A DNA stretch of 43,472 nucleotides from Phycisphaerae bacterium (GCA_035384605.1 DAOOIV010000037.1:1-43472), one strand, 5' to 3'. Shown: positions 1 to 8,897, numbered from the stretch's first letter. Program-made: numbers and translations. Notes: generated by a model from the letters alone, not told the origin.

Positions 1-2
1 AT

Positions 3-1364
3 CTGGCCCATCCGGTGTTTTGCGGGTCGGCGCTGGCGTATATCGGTATCCAGCGGCTGCTTGACGGCGTGATCGACTACCTGCCGAGCCCGCTTGATTG
101 TCCGCCGATCGTCGGCCAGGTGCCGGATCTCGCCGACAAGTCGCACAAGGGCAGGTCGAAGGAAAAAGCCAAGGGCGGCACGGTGGAATGTCGCTGCGAT
201 CCGACCGGCCCGCTTGTTGCATACGTGTTCAAGGTCGTGGCCGAGAAGCCGGTGGACGTTTTTTTTGTTCGCGTTTACTCGGGGACATTGAAGACGAACT
301 CGCGAGTGCTCAACCCGGCCCGCGGCGTCAAGGAAAACGTCAGCCGGATCCTCCGCGTCTTCGCCAAGCGGCGCGAGCCGATCGACAGTGCCGTGGCGGG
401 TGATATCGTGGCCGTGACGGGTTTGAAGGAATCGCTTACGGGCGACACGTTGTGCGATCCGAAGCATCCGGTGCTGCTCGAGAAGATCGAGTTTCCCGAG
501 ACGGTGGTCAGCATGTCGATCGAGCCGCAGTCGTCGGCGGATCGTGACCGCATGCTGGAGGCGCTTGCGATGTTGTCCCGCGAGAACCCGACGTTCGAAT
601 ACCGGGCGAACGAGGAAACCGGGCAGACGCTGATCAGCGGCATGGGCGAGCTTCATCTCGAGGTGCTTGTCAATCGGTTGCGGCGTGACATGAAAGTTGA
701 CGTCCGCGTCGGGACGCCCAGGGTCTCGTATCGGGACACGATCACGGCCGTGGCCGTCTGCGAGGAGGAATTCAAGCGGCAGACGGGCGGCAAGGGCCTC
801 TATGCCAGGGTCAAGTTGCAGCTCGAGCCGTTCACTCCGAAGGAAGGCGAAGAGCACGTGGTTTTCGAGAGCAGGGTGCCGGAGGGGGCCATACGGCCGG
901 AGTTTCTGGCGGCCGTGGCCAATGCGGTGAAGGATGCGGCAAGAACCGGTCTTCGCGGCTACCCGATCATCAATCTCAAGATCATCCTGCTGGAGGCCGC
1001 CGAGCACGAGACGGACAGCACGGAGGGCACCTTTGAGGCCGCAGCCCGAATGGCCTTCGATCGGGCGGCCGAGTCGGCCCAGCTTGCCCTGATGGAGCCG
1101 ATCATGAGGGTCGAGGTCATCACGCCGGAGAGCTATTTTGGGGCGGTCAGTGGCGACCTTACCCGTCGCCGGGGGGTGGTCAACGACGCGACGGTACGTG
1201 GGGGGCAGAGGGTGATCGAGGCGATGGTTCCGCTTCGGGAGATGTTCGGCTATGCCACCGATCTCCGCAGTCTTACCCAAGGTCGTGGGAGCTGGACCAT
1301 GGAGCCGTCCCACTATGCGATTGTGCCACCCTCTATTGGAGACGCAATTATTGCTGCGAGTTGA
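3..1364 (+). CDS. fusA: Elongation factor G, 5'-truncated by the window edge
   Basis: Translational GTPase that moves tRNA and mRNA through the ribosome after peptide transfer. The reading frame is open from base 3, so the start and the GTP-binding P-loop lie outside the window; what remains is the end of the G domain (PVFCGSA, then LLDGVIDYLPSP) and domains II to V. Domain III/IV landmarks are clear: GMGELHLEVLVNRLRRDMKV, then VSYRDTI, then the domain IV/V stretch MEPIMRVEVITPE and GDLTRRRGVV, ending with LRSLTQGRGSWTMEPSHY. The C-terminus has normal length for EF-G. In many bacteria fusA is followed by tuf; here rpsJ comes next after 362 bases. Planctomycetes often carry more than one EF-G; nothing here says which paralogue this is. 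Confidence 0.95.
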   Translation: MAHPVFCGSALAYIGIQRLLDGVIDYLPSPLDCPPIVGQVPDLADKSHKGRSKEKAKGGTVECRCDPTGPLVAYVFKVVAEKPVDVFFVRVYSGTLKTNSRVLNPARGVKENVSRILRVFAKRREPIDSAVAGDIVAVTGLKESLTGDTLCDPKHPVLLEKIEFPETVVSMSIEPQSSADRDRMLEALAMLSRENPTFEYRANEETGQTLISGMGELHLEVLVNRLRRDMKVDVRVGTPRVSYRDTITAVAVCEEEFKRQTGGKGLYARVKLQLEPFTPKEGEEHVVFESRVPEGAIRPEFLAAVANAVKDAARTGLRGYPIINLKIILLEAAEHETDSTEGTFEAAARMAFDRAAESAQLALMEPIMRVEVITPESYFGAVSGDLTRRRGVVNDATVRGGQRVIEAMVPLREMFGYATDLRSLTQGRGSWTMEPSHYAIVPPSIGDAIIAAS

Positions 1365-1726
1365 AGTTATGTCAGTTTGAATCCTTTGATGGGCGGCGCA
1401 CTAGCGTCCGATAACTATCTCGGAAAGCGGCGGGCTGACGGACGTCGGAAAAGCGGAAAAAATCACGGCGGGCTGGGGTTGACAGATTCCTCAGGATGGC
1501 TAAACTTACGGGTCTGCGTCTAACCCATGCAAACCCTGTCGCCGTGGAGGTTTAGCGCGGAGGGTTTGGCGGACCGGAACCGATGACGAGGCCGATGGCA
1601 GCCCGTGTGATTGCCCGCGGAGGCGGGAGCGACGGGGGTTGCCGGGTCTTTTTCGGGGTTGTGGGTGCGGGCGGGAGCAGTGAGACAAGGCCGCAAAGGG
1701 CCGCAAGAAGCATTTAGAGGAAGGTC
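1365..1726. other. fusA-rpsJ intergenic region with promoter and leader of the S10 operon
   Basis: This 362-base gap contains no convincing gene. It holds one copy of the motif GTCCGATAA (1406-1414), a sigma70-like promoter (1479-1506), and about 215 bases of transcribed leader before rpsJ. The leader is G-rich; I do not recognise an L4-type or other ribosomal leader structure in it. No clear fusA terminator is visible. Confidence 0.6.
1479..1506 (+). promoter_or_regulatory. Putative sigma70-type promoter of the S10-spc-alpha cluster
   Basis: A perfect -35 hexamer TTGACA at 1479-1484 is followed after 16 bases by TAAACT at 1501-1506, a four-of-six match to TATAAT. It lies 220 bases upstream of rpsJ in the only sizeable gap before the cluster, so it is the natural main promoter. 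Predicted from sequence only. Confidence 0.55.
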
Positions 1727-2035
1727 ATGCAGGGCGAACGGATCCGGATCAGGATGGAGGCATACGACCCGCGGGCATTGGACGCATCGGCCCGCGAGAT
1801 CGTGGATCATGCCAAGCGGACGAACGCGCGGGTGTGTGGTCCGATTCCGCTGCCGACCCGGATCGAGCGTTACACCGTCCTGCGCTCGCCGCACATTGAC
1901 AAGAAGTCCCGCGAGCAGTTTGAGATGCGAACGCACAAGCGTTTGATCGACATCTACGAGCCGACCGCGCGGACGGTAGAAGCCTTGAATCGGCTGGTTG
2001 TTCCAGCGGGGGTGTTCGTCAAGATCAAGGCCTGA
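1727..2035 (+). CDS. rpsJ: 30S ribosomal protein S10
   Basis: Small-subunit head protein, also the NusE partner in antitermination. The 102-residue product has the usual length. Diagnostic stretches are IRIRMEAYD near the start, GPIPLPTRIERYTVLRSPH in the middle, and FEMRTHKRLIDIYEP. ATG at 1727 is preceded by AGAGGAAGG, a good ribosome-binding site. First gene of the S10 operon here; 128 bases separate it from rplC. Confidence 0.97.
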   Translation: MQGERIRIRMEAYDPRALDASAREIVDHAKRTNARVCGPIPLPTRIERYTVLRSPHIDKKSREQFEMRTHKRLIDIYEPTARTVEALNRLVVPAGVFVKIKA

Positions 2036-2163
2036 TACCGACTGGGCGGCGGCTTTTTCGCTCCTACAGTCATCGTTTTTCAGCAGCTTGGCCGTGTGAG
2101 CTTGATCGCGCGGCATGACCCAAGAGGATGAGCCCGCAGGGCTTTGAAGGGAAGTCTTTTCAC

Positions 2164-2817
2164 ATGGTGGCGGCACTGCTAGGCAGAAAAGTCGGAATGA
2201 CTCGGGTGTATACCGAGAACGGCGAGGTCGTGCCGGTGACCGTGATCCAGGCGGGGCCGTGCTCGGTTCTGGCGACCAAGTCGGCCGCGGGACCGGACAA
2301 GTACGATGCCGTGCAACTGGGCTTCGAGGACGTGAAGCCTCATCGGTCGACGCTTCCGATGATCGGGCACGCCGCCAAGGCGGGAACCGGTCCGAAGCGG
2401 CTGATTCGCGAGGTTCGCCTGAAGGAGGCCCCGCAGGCCAGTCCTGGGGATGTATGGACGGTTGAGCTGTTTGAGAGCGCCCAGGTCCGGTACGTGGACG
2501 TTGTTGGAACGACCAAGGGGCGGGGTTACGCGGGCGTCATGCGGCGTCACCACTTCGGTGGTCAGCCGAACTCACACGGGACGGAGCGGAAGCATCGTTC
2601 TCCGGGGGGTATCGGGGGCATGGCTCAGCGGGGTCGAGGCCGTTGCATTAAGAAGGGCAAGCGCATGGCCGGTCACATGGGCAATGCGCGAAGGACCAGC
2701 CGCAATCAGGAACTGATCCGTGTGGACAAGGAGAACCATCTTCTTCTGGTGAAGGGGAGCGTTCCTGGGCCGAACGGCGGTTACGTGCTGGTGCGGCAGG
2801 CCAAGGCCAAGAAGTAG
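2164..2817 (+). CDS. rplC: 50S ribosomal protein L3
   Basis: Large-subunit protein that binds 23S rRNA near the peptidyl transferase centre and nucleates assembly. I start it at ATG 2164 because the family begins with the L-LGRKVGMTRVY motif and GAAGGGAAG lies just upstream; a 12-residue upstream extension (GTG/ATG at 2128) is possible but does not look like L3. The product is 217 residues, normal length. The loop that reaches the active centre is visible as GVMRRHHFGGQPNSHGTERK, followed by the glycine/arginine-rich GGIGGMAQRGRG and GHMGNARRT. Confidence 0.96.
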   Translation: MVAALLGRKVGMTRVYTENGEVVPVTVIQAGPCSVLATKSAAGPDKYDAVQLGFEDVKPHRSTLPMIGHAAKAGTGPKRLIREVRLKEAPQASPGDVWTVELFESAQVRYVDVVGTTKGRGYAGVMRRHHFGGQPNSHGTERKHRSPGGIGGMAQRGRGRCIKKGKRMAGHMGNARRTSRNQELIRVDKENHLLLVKGSVPGPNGGYVLVRQAKAKK

Positions 2818-2858
2818 GGTGGCGTGAGCCGCCCTGGGGCGGCAGCGGAGTGCAGGTG

Positions 2859-3512
2859 ATGATCGAGGTACCTGTATACAACATGAGTGGCGAACGGACC
2901 GGAGCGGTCCAGGTTGACGAGGCCATCCTGGGCGGCCGCGTCCGCTACGACCTGCTCAAGCAGGCCATCTCGGCGTTTCAGATGAACCAATGGCAGGGCT
3001 CCGCGCGCACGAAATGCCGGTCCATGGTGGAGGGATCGACGCGCAAGTTGTACCGGCAGAAGGGCACGGGGAACGCCCGCATGGGTACGGTCCGGACGCC
3101 GATCCGACGCGGCGGCGGGGTGGCCTTTGCCAAACTGGAGCGTAATTACCGCCGCGAGATGCCGCGCAAGATGCGGCGAGCGGCCCGGAACAGCGCTCTT
3201 CTGGCCAAGATGAAGGCCGGTGCGGTTGCGGTGATTGACCCCCTGACGATGGACAAGCCCAAGACGAAGGAACTCTACGCGTTGTTCAAGGCCGTTGGGG
3301 CGGATCAGGGTTGCGTGCTGGCGATCGATCAGCCTAATGTGACGGTATACAAGTCCGGGCGCAACATCCCCAAGACGGAGATTCGACAAGTAGGGGATCT
3401 CAACGCGTATGAGATTCTGCGCCGTCGGAAGGTTCTCTTGTCGAAGGCGGCGCTGGATGCCGTGCTGGCTGATCCGGCGACTTTCGCACCGGCGTCTCGG
3501 AGCCAAGTTTGA
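2859..3512 (+). CDS. rplD: 50S ribosomal protein L4
   Basis: L4/L1e family protein lining the exit tunnel. The start ATG 2859 has GGAG eight bases upstream; GTG at 2850 is an in-frame alternative adding three residues. The 217-residue product shows the family's tunnel-loop signature: GSTRKLYRQKGTGNARMGTV then RRGGGVAFAK. In E. coli L4 represses its own operon, but no matching leader was recognised before rpsJ. Confidence 0.95.
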   Translation: MIEVPVYNMSGERTGAVQVDEAILGGRVRYDLLKQAISAFQMNQWQGSARTKCRSMVEGSTRKLYRQKGTGNARMGTVRTPIRRGGGVAFAKLERNYRREMPRKMRRAARNSALLAKMKAGAVAVIDPLTMDKPKTKELYALFKAVGADQGCVLAIDQPNVTVYKSGRNIPKTEIRQVGDLNAYEILRRRKVLLSKAALDAVLADPATFAPASRSQV

Positions 3513-3552
3513 CCGGGTACGGGGGCAGCCCTGGAGTAAAGGATACTGAGCG

Positions 3553-3864
3553 ATGGACATCTACCATACGATCATTCGGCCGCTGGTGACGGAGAAAGGG
3601 ACGCACCAGAGCCAGGTATCGCATGAGCGGACCCGAACGCGGCCGGCACGGGGCGGAGCCTACACCTTCGAGGTCCATCCGAAGGCCAACAAGGCTCAGA
3701 TACGGCAGGCGATCGAGAAGATTTACAACGTGAGGGTGATGTCGGTCCGGACATCGAACCGCAGCGGCAAGCGTCGGCGGTACCGGCTGACGATCGGGAC
3801 AACCCGCGGCTGGAAGAAGGCGGTCGTCGTGTTGCACCCGGACTATCACATTGACCTGTTCTGA
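3553..3864 (+). CDS. rplW: 50S ribosomal protein L23
   Basis: L23 sits at the polypeptide exit and docks trigger factor and SRP. The 103-residue product begins DIYHTIIRPLVTEKGT and carries the conserved YTFEVHPKANKAQIRQAIE core and NVRVMSVRT. Between these is a basic insertion, roughly residues 18-33 (SQVSHERTRTRPARGG), longer than in E. coli. The ATG at 3553 has AAAGGA upstream. Confidence 0.95.
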   Translation: MDIYHTIIRPLVTEKGTHQSQVSHERTRTRPARGGAYTFEVHPKANKAQIRQAIEKIYNVRVMSVRTSNRSGKRRRYRLTIGTTRGWKKAVVVLHPDYHIDLF

Positions 3865-3911
3865 CGGCGGAGTCGGGCTAGAGCAGAGAACAGAGGGAAT
3901 TCGAGCGGGCC

Positions 3912-4778
3912 ATGGGCATTAAGCAATACAATCCGACGTCACCGGGTCGCCGGGCCGGGTCGGTCAGTGATTTCAGTGAACTGACCGACAAGCGCCGCCG
4001 GCCCACGAAGTGTCTGCTGGAGCCGAAGAAGAAGACCGGAGGTCGGAATCACCACGGCAAGATAACCTCCTGGTGGCGCGGCGGCGGTCACAAGCGCATG
4101 TACCGACTGATTGACTTCAAGCGCCGCAACGATTCCGGCCGAGCCGTCGTCCAAGCCATCGAGTACGACCCCAACCGTTCCTGCCATATCGCCCTCATCG
4201 AATACCCTGACAAGACGAGAAGTTACATCCTAGCCCCGGCCGGTCTGAAAGCCGGAGATTGGGTGGAAAGCGGCGAGCAGGTGGAGCCGAAGCCGGGCAA
4301 CTGTATGCCGCTGAAGCGGATTCCGGTGGGCATGGACGTGCACAACATCGAGATGATGCCGGGCCAAGGCGGCAAGTTGGTGCGATCGGCGGGGTCGAGT
4401 GCTCGGTTGGTGGCCCGCGAGGGTGATTGGGCGACGCTGCTCTTGCCGTCGGGCGAGATGCGTCAGGTTCGGGTGGAATGTCGGGCGACGATCGGCCAGT
4501 TGGGCAACGCCGACCACCAGAACATCCAAATTGGCAAGGCGGGGCGTAAGCGGCACATGGGCCGCCGGCCGCACAACCGCGGCACCTCGATGAATCCGAT
4601 CGCTCACCCGCTGGGCGGCGGGGAGGGCCGAAGCGGCGGAGGACGCCATCCGTGCAGCCCTTGGGGTAAGCTCGCCAAGGGTGGCAAGACGCGCTCGCCG
4701 AGGAAGAACTCGAACAAGCGAATCCTGCGCCGCCGGCGAAGCGTGCGGTATGGACGGCAGGTGATCCGGAGCAAGTAG
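3912..4778 (+). CDS. rplB: 50S ribosomal protein L2
   Basis: Core large-subunit protein needed for subunit joining and peptidyl transferase assembly. The 288-residue product is slightly longer than E. coli L2 (273). Visible hallmarks: IKQYNPTSPGRR at the N-terminus, GRNHHGKITSWWRGGGHKR, the EYDPNRSCHIALI strand, and the C-terminal HPLGGGEGRSGGGRHPCSPWG loop region that contacts 23S rRNA. The ATG at 3912 is 47 bases after rplW, with GAGGGAA upstream. Confidence 0.97.
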   Translation: MGIKQYNPTSPGRRAGSVSDFSELTDKRRRPTKCLLEPKKKTGGRNHHGKITSWWRGGGHKRMYRLIDFKRRNDSGRAVVQAIEYDPNRSCHIALIEYPDKTRSYILAPAGLKAGDWVESGEQVEPKPGNCMPLKRIPVGMDVHNIEMMPGQGGKLVRSAGSSARLVAREGDWATLLLPSGEMRQVRVECRATIGQLGNADHQNIQIGKAGRKRHMGRRPHNRGTSMNPIAHPLGGGEGRSGGGRHPCSPWGKLAKGGKTRSPRKNSNKRILRRRRSVRYGRQVIRSK

Positions 4779-4811
4779 ACGTCGGAGCTCAGGATCGGGA
4801 GCGAACCGAAG

Positions 4812-5144
4812 ATGACGCGGAGTCTGAAAAAAGGGCCGTTTGTTGACGAGAAGCTGTTTCGCAAGGTTCTGCGCGCGAAGGAGACGGGCAGCCATGCCCC
4901 GATTCGCACGTGGTCCCGGCGATGCACGATCGTTCCAGAGTTTGTGGGTGTCAACTTCGAGATTCATAACGGCAAGGTATTTCACAAGTTGTTCGTGACC
5001 GAGGAGATGGTCGGGCACAAGCTGGGCGAATTCAGTCCCACCCGGAACTTCCGAGGTCATGGAGGCAAGGCGAGGGCGGCGGGAGCCGGGCCGGCCGCAG
5101 TTCCGGCAGGCGGGCCCGCGAAGGCTTCGTCAGGCGGCAAGTAA
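4812..5144 (+). CDS. rpsS: 30S ribosomal protein S19
   Basis: Small-subunit head protein that pairs with S13. The first 90 residues are standard (RSLKKGPFVDEKL, RTWSRRCTIVPEFVG, HNGKVFHKLFVTEEMVGHKLGEF, RNFRGHGGK). It then continues with about 20 residues of Ala/Gly/Pro-rich sequence to 110 residues, a C-terminal tail longer than the usual 92. Start ATG 4812 follows GGGAGCGAACCGAAG. Confidence 0.96.
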   Translation: MTRSLKKGPFVDEKLFRKVLRAKETGSHAPIRTWSRRCTIVPEFVGVNFEIHNGKVFHKLFVTEEMVGHKLGEFSPTRNFRGHGGKARAAGAGPAAVPAGGPAKASSGGK

Positions 5145-5204
5145 GGTGGAAGGGGCCGTCGGCGGTCAGGCCGGTGCCCGCAGGTTCCACAGAGGTAGAC
5201 GATC

Positions 5205-5558
5205 GTGGCACACGGAACAGTGAAAGAAAGGCAATATCGGGCAGTGCATCGCTATGCCCGCGTCAGTCCGCGCAAGGCCAGATTGGTGGCGGACCTGATC
5301 CGCGGTCAGAAGATCAACACCGCGCAGGATATCCTTCGCTTCACGCCGAAGCGGGCCAGCGGGTTGATTGCAAACGTGCTGAAGTCCGCGATTGCCAATG
5401 CCAATGAGCAGGAGGCCGACGTTCGGCGGCTGTTCGTGGCCGAGGCCCGGATCGACCCGGGCCCGTACTTTCGCCGGTGGCGGCCGAAGGATCGTGGCCG
5501 GGCGCATCAAATACTGAAGAAGACGAGTCACATTATTGTTGTGGTTGAGGAGCGGTGA
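5205..5558 (+). CDS. rplV: 50S ribosomal protein L22
   Basis: Exit-tunnel protein. Starts with GTG at 5205, preceded by AGAGGT; there is no better ATG. The 117-residue product carries RYARVSPRKARLVADLIRG near residue 17, the KSAIANANE helix, and the tunnel-hairpin region with YFRRWRPKDRGRAHQI. Macrolide-relevant loop residues look ordinary. Confidence 0.95.
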   Translation: MAHGTVKERQYRAVHRYARVSPRKARLVADLIRGQKINTAQDILRFTPKRASGLIANVLKSAIANANEQEADVRRLFVAEARIDPGPYFRRWRPKDRGRAHQILKKTSHIIVVVEER

Positions 5559-5625
5559 GCAGAAGCCTTTGGTCGCGGGTTCACAGGCGGACCCGTTCCG
5601 AGAGGCCGAGAGCCGGGAGCTGAGT

Positions 5626-6330
5626 GTGGGACAGAAAACCAACCCAATCGGGTTCCGAACCGGTATCACGCTGGATTGGAAGAGCCGGTGGTACGCCCCG
5701 AAGGCGGCCTATGGCGAGTTCCTCATCGAGGACTGTCGGATCCGCAAGTACATTGATGACCGGTTGAACGAGCGGCCGCCGTACGCCGCGGTATCCAAGG
5801 TGGAGATCGAGCGGACCCGCAACGAAGTTCGGGTGGTGCTGCACACTGCTCGCCCCGGTCTGGTCATCGGACCGAAGGGTGCGGAGGTGGACAAGCTTCG
5901 GGAGGAGCTGGAGGACCTGATTGACCGGAAGGTCAACCTGAATGTGGTTGAGATCAAGAACCCGGATCTGGATGCCCAGCTCGTAGCTGCGGCGGTGGCT
6001 GAGCAGCTCAAGAAGCGGAGCAGTTTCCGACGGGTTATGAAGATGCGGTGCGATGCCACGATGGCGGCGGGGGCCAAGGGTGTTCGGATCATGTGTTCCG
6101 GCCGACTGGGTGGCGCCGAACTGGCCCGCACCGAGACGCAGAAGATGGGATCGATCCCGCTGCAGACGCTTCAGGCGAACGTGGACTACGGTTTCGCGGT
6201 GGCCAAGACCAAGACGGGAGCGATCGGGGTGAAGGTGTGGATCTACCTGGGTAATTTCGGCGACGAGGCCGCGTCGGTCGAGTCGGAGGAAGGAGCCAAG
6301 CCGCGGCATCGACGGCGGGGCCGCAGGTAG
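5626..6330 (+). CDS. rpsC: 30S ribosomal protein S3
   Basis: Head protein at the mRNA entry site with a KH domain. The open frame extends upstream to 5536, but the family always begins GQK-NPIGFR, so the start is GTG 5626, with CGGGAG just upstream. This gives 234 residues, the expected size. The KH signature VIGPKGAEVDKLREEL is present, followed by the C-terminal domain with RIMCSGRLGGAELAR and TKTGAIGVKVWIY. The tail ends in a basic PRHRRRGRR. Confidence 0.96.
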   Translation: MGQKTNPIGFRTGITLDWKSRWYAPKAAYGEFLIEDCRIRKYIDDRLNERPPYAAVSKVEIERTRNEVRVVLHTARPGLVIGPKGAEVDKLREELEDLIDRKVNLNVVEIKNPDLDAQLVAAAVAEQLKKRSSFRRVMKMRCDATMAAGAKGVRIMCSGRLGGAELARTETQKMGSIPLQTLQANVDYGFAVAKTKTGAIGVKVWIYLGNFGDEAASVESEEGAKPRHRRRGRR

Positions 6331-6397
6331 TTGGGCTGGATGGGGCAGCGGGCTTGGCGGCCCGGCAGCCCGGAGTATTGAACGGAGAGCAATCGCC

Positions 6398-6817
6398 ATG
6401 GCGTTGATGCCGAAGCGAATGAAATACCGCAAGTCGCAGCGCGGGAGGGTGCGAGGTGTTGCGCATCGCGGTAACACGGTGGCCTTCGGCGAATACGGGC
6501 TGCAATCGTTGGAGACCGGCTGGCTGACCGCTCGGCAGATCGAGGCGGGCCGTATGTGTGCGACCCATTTCCTGCACCGTCAGGGAAGGGTGTACATTCG
6601 GGTGTTTCCGCACAAGCCGGTGTCCGGCAAGCCGTTGGAGACCCGCATGGGCAAGGGCAAGGGTGAGCCGGAATACTACGTGGCCGTCGTGCGCGAGGGT
6701 GCGATTCTGTTTGAACTGGGCGGTGTGACCGAGGACGCGGCCCGGCGGGCATTGGCCCGGGTGGCCCATAAGATGCCCTTCCGTTGCCGGTTCGTGGCTC
6801 GACGGCATGCGGTGTGA
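6398..6817 (+). CDS. rplP: 50S ribosomal protein L16
   Basis: Binds near the A-site tRNA on the large subunit. The 139-residue product has the L16 signature: MPKRMKYRKSQRGR near the start, FGEYGLQSLE, RQIEAGR, and the RVFPHKPVSGKPLETRMGKG loop. ATG 6398 has GGAGAG nine bases upstream. Confidence 0.96.
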   Translation: MALMPKRMKYRKSQRGRVRGVAHRGNTVAFGEYGLQSLETGWLTARQIEAGRMCATHFLHRQGRVYIRVFPHKPVSGKPLETRMGKGKGEPEYYVAVVREGAILFELGGVTEDAARRALARVAHKMPFRCRFVARRHAV

Positions 6818-6841
6818 CGTGCGGCGACGAGGAGTTGAGGT

Positions 6842-7081
6842 ATGAAAGTATCCGAAATCCGGGACATGAAGACCGAGGAGCTCCATGCCGAGATGGACCG
6901 GCTTCGCCGGCATCTGTTCGATCTTCGCAGCCAGGCGGTGACCGAGAATCTGCAGGATCCCTCGATGTTGACCAAGGCCAAGCGGGACATCGCCCGGGTT
7001 TACACCGTGCTTCGCGAGCGTGGTGAAACGGGCATCGAACAGAAACAGTATCACCTGGAGACGCTGGCAAGGCACAAGTAG
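6842..7081 (+). CDS. rpmC: 50S ribosomal protein L29
   Basis: Small alpha-helical hairpin protein near the tunnel exit. The 79-residue product begins MKVSEIRDMKTEELHAEMD and contains LRSQAVTENLQDPSMLTKAKRDIARVYTVL, the usual L29 core (quoted in parts). GAGG lies directly upstream of ATG 6842, 24 bases after rplP. Slightly longer than E. coli L29 (63). Confidence 0.94.
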   Translation: MKVSEIRDMKTEELHAEMDRLRRHLFDLRSQAVTENLQDPSMLTKAKRDIARVYTVLRERGETGIEQKQYHLETLARHK

Positions 7082-7151
7082 TCGGAGCGTCCCGCGTGGA
7101 AGCGGGAGTCGGACGGCCGGACGCAGGCCGAAAGGAATCAGGTAGCAGGCG

Positions 7152-7439
7152 ATGGCAGAGAACACGGCACAGGTCAAAGGGCGACGGGCCCGCAAGACCA
7201 TGATCGGTGTGGTGACGTCGGCGAACAAGACGCCCAAGACGATCGCGGTAAGAGTGCACTATACGGCCCGGCACCCGAAGTACGGCAAGTTCCTGAATCG
7301 ATCGCTGACGGTGAAGGCTCACGATGCGGCCTCGACGGCGAGGTTGGGTGACCGCGTGGAACTGATGGAATGCCGGCCGTTTTCCAGGACCAAGCGGTGG
7401 CGGCTGGTTCGCGTGATCGAGTCGGCGCCCCGGGACTGA
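7152..7439 (+). CDS. rpsQ: 30S ribosomal protein S17
   Basis: Primary 16S rRNA binding protein with an OB fold. The 95-residue product shows GVVTSANKTPKTIAVRV, YGKFLNRSLTVKAHD, and the C-terminal ECRPFSRTKRWRLVRVIE. An AAAGG lies upstream of ATG 7152. Confidence 0.95.
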   Translation: MAENTAQVKGRRARKTMIGVVTSANKTPKTIAVRVHYTARHPKYGKFLNRSLTVKAHDAASTARLGDRVELMECRPFSRTKRWRLVRVIESAPRD

Positions 7440-7478
7440 CGTAAGCCGCCGGCGGCTCGGTATGGACGAGATAGAGCG

Positions 7479-7883
7479 ATGATTCAGCAACAGACCATGG
7501 TGGATGTGGCGGACAACACCGGCGCCAAGCAGGTGATGGTCATTCGCGTTCTCGGAGGCAGTACCGCGCGGGCCGGCAAGCCGAGACGCCGAGTGGCCGG
7601 GGTGGGAGACATTGTCATCTGCACGGTGAAGAAGGCGTTGGCCAACAGTGATTTCATGAAGCCGGGCAATCACAAGGCGCGCGTGGTGAAGGCGGTGGTT
7701 GTGCGGGCCAAGCATGCCACCCGGCGTCCGGACGGCAGTTACGTGCGTTTTGATCGGAACGCCGTGGTGTTGATCGACGATCGGAATGAGCCGCGAGGGA
7801 CGCGGATTTTCGGGGCGGTGGCCCGCGAGCTTCGGGAGAAGGGGTTCATGAAGATTATCTCGCTGGCGGATGAGGTGGTTTGA
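7479..7883 (+). CDS. rplN: 50S ribosomal protein L14 with an internal insertion
   Basis: Interface protein contacting 16S rRNA. At 134 residues it is about 12 longer than the usual 122: after VLGGST a basic stretch ARAGKPRRRVAGVG precedes the DIVICTVKKA strand, and a second small expansion lies at NSDFMKPGNHKA. The remaining signature is standard: VKAVVVRAKHATRRPDGSY, RGTRIFGAVARELRE, FMKIISLA. Starts at ATG 7479. Confidence 0.95.
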   Translation: MIQQQTMVDVADNTGAKQVMVIRVLGGSTARAGKPRRRVAGVGDIVICTVKKALANSDFMKPGNHKARVVKAVVVRAKHATRRPDGSYVRFDRNAVVLIDDRNEPRGTRIFGAVARELREKGFMKIISLADEVV

Positions 7884-7925
7884 ACGGCTTGAGCGCAAGG
7901 CGCAAGTGAATTCGGAAGCGGAACA

Positions 7926-8282
7926 ATGGCTTGCCACATCAGGAAAGACGATCTGGTCGAGGTGATTGCCGGTGACCACGTGGGCGAACGCGGCAAGGTG
8001 CTGAAGGTTTTCCCGAAGAAGGGCCTGGTGCTGGTGCAGGGCGTGAACACGGTTTTCCGGCATGTCCGGCCCAGCCGGCGCAATCCGCAGGGTGGACGGC
8101 TTCAGAAGGAGGCCCCGATCCATATTTCCAACGTGGTGCCTTACGACGAGAAGGCCGGCCGCGGCGGACGTGTCCGGTTCGAGGTGGTGCGAGACGCGGA
8201 GGGCAAAGTAAAGGCCAAGTATCGCGTGTCGGTTCGCGGGTCTCGACTGAGCGAATTGACCCGCGCAAAGGCGGATGAATAG
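7926..8282 (+). CDS. rplX: 50S ribosomal protein L24
   Basis: Assembly-initiating 23S rRNA binder with a KOW motif. The 118-residue product shows RKDDLVEVIAGDHVGERGKV (KOW), GVNTVFRHVRPSR and PIHISNVVPYDEKAGRGGRV. GGAA precedes ATG 7926. Only two bases separate its stop from the rplE start, indicating translational coupling. Confidence 0.94.
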   Translation: MACHIRKDDLVEVIAGDHVGERGKVLKVFPKKGLVLVQGVNTVFRHVRPSRRNPQGGRLQKEAPIHISNVVPYDEKAGRGGRVRFEVVRDAEGKVKAKYRVSVRGSRLSELTRAKADE

Positions 8283-8284
8283 GC

Positions 8285-8848
8285 ATGGCTCGCTTGTTGG
8301 ATAAATACCGGAACGAGGTGCTCCCCAGGCTTCTGGAACGGGCGGGCACCGATAACCGCATGGCGGTGGCGCGCTTGGACAAGATTGTGGTGTCCATGGG
8401 CGTCGGCAAGGCGGTTCAGGACAAGAAGCTGCTCGAGCTGGCCGCAAAGGATCTGGCGACCATCACGGGGCAGAAGCCCATGGTTTGCAAGGCCCGCAAG
8501 AGCGTGTCGAACTTCAAGCTCCGCAGCGGCATGCCCATCGGGCTGAAGGTGACGCTTCGCGGGACGCGGATGTATGAATTTCTGGACCGTCTGATCCACA
8601 TCGCCATCCCGCGTATCCGTGATTTCCGCGGGTTAAACCCGCGAGGGTTTGATGGGCGCGGGAACTATTCCCTGGGGCTGAACGAGCAGACGGTTTTTCC
8701 GGAGATTGACCCGGCGGCGGTAGAGTTTGCGCAGGGTATGAACGTGTGCATCACGACCACCGCCAAGGGCGACCGTGAAGCGCGCGAGTTGCTACGGTTA
8801 TTGGGCATGCCCTTCCGCAGCGACCCGGCCTTGGACGACAAGAAGTGA
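8285..8848 (+). CDS. rplE: 50S ribosomal protein L5
   Basis: Binds 5S rRNA and the P-site tRNA elbow. 187 residues, close to the family's 178-180. Diagnostic stretches: LDKIVVSMGVGKAVQD, TGQKPMVCKARKSVSNFKLR, and the C-terminal RDFRGLNPRGFDGRGNYSLG and VCITTTAKGDREAREL. ATG 8285 starts two bases after the rplX stop. Confidence 0.96.
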   Translation: MARLLDKYRNEVLPRLLERAGTDNRMAVARLDKIVVSMGVGKAVQDKKLLELAAKDLATITGQKPMVCKARKSVSNFKLRSGMPIGLKVTLRGTRMYEFLDRLIHIAIPRIRDFRGLNPRGFDGRGNYSLGLNEQTVFPEIDPAAVEFAQGMNVCITTTAKGDREARELLRLLGMPFRSDPALDDKK

Positions 8849-8897
8849 GATGATCATTCGGCGCCGGCAGTAAGCGCCGAGAGTTGGGCGGGCAGAT

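Noticed and set aside
6243..8447. A 734-codon open frame on the minus strand
   Set aside because: Antisense to rplP-rplE; high GC content creates long antisense frames. No protein-like features.
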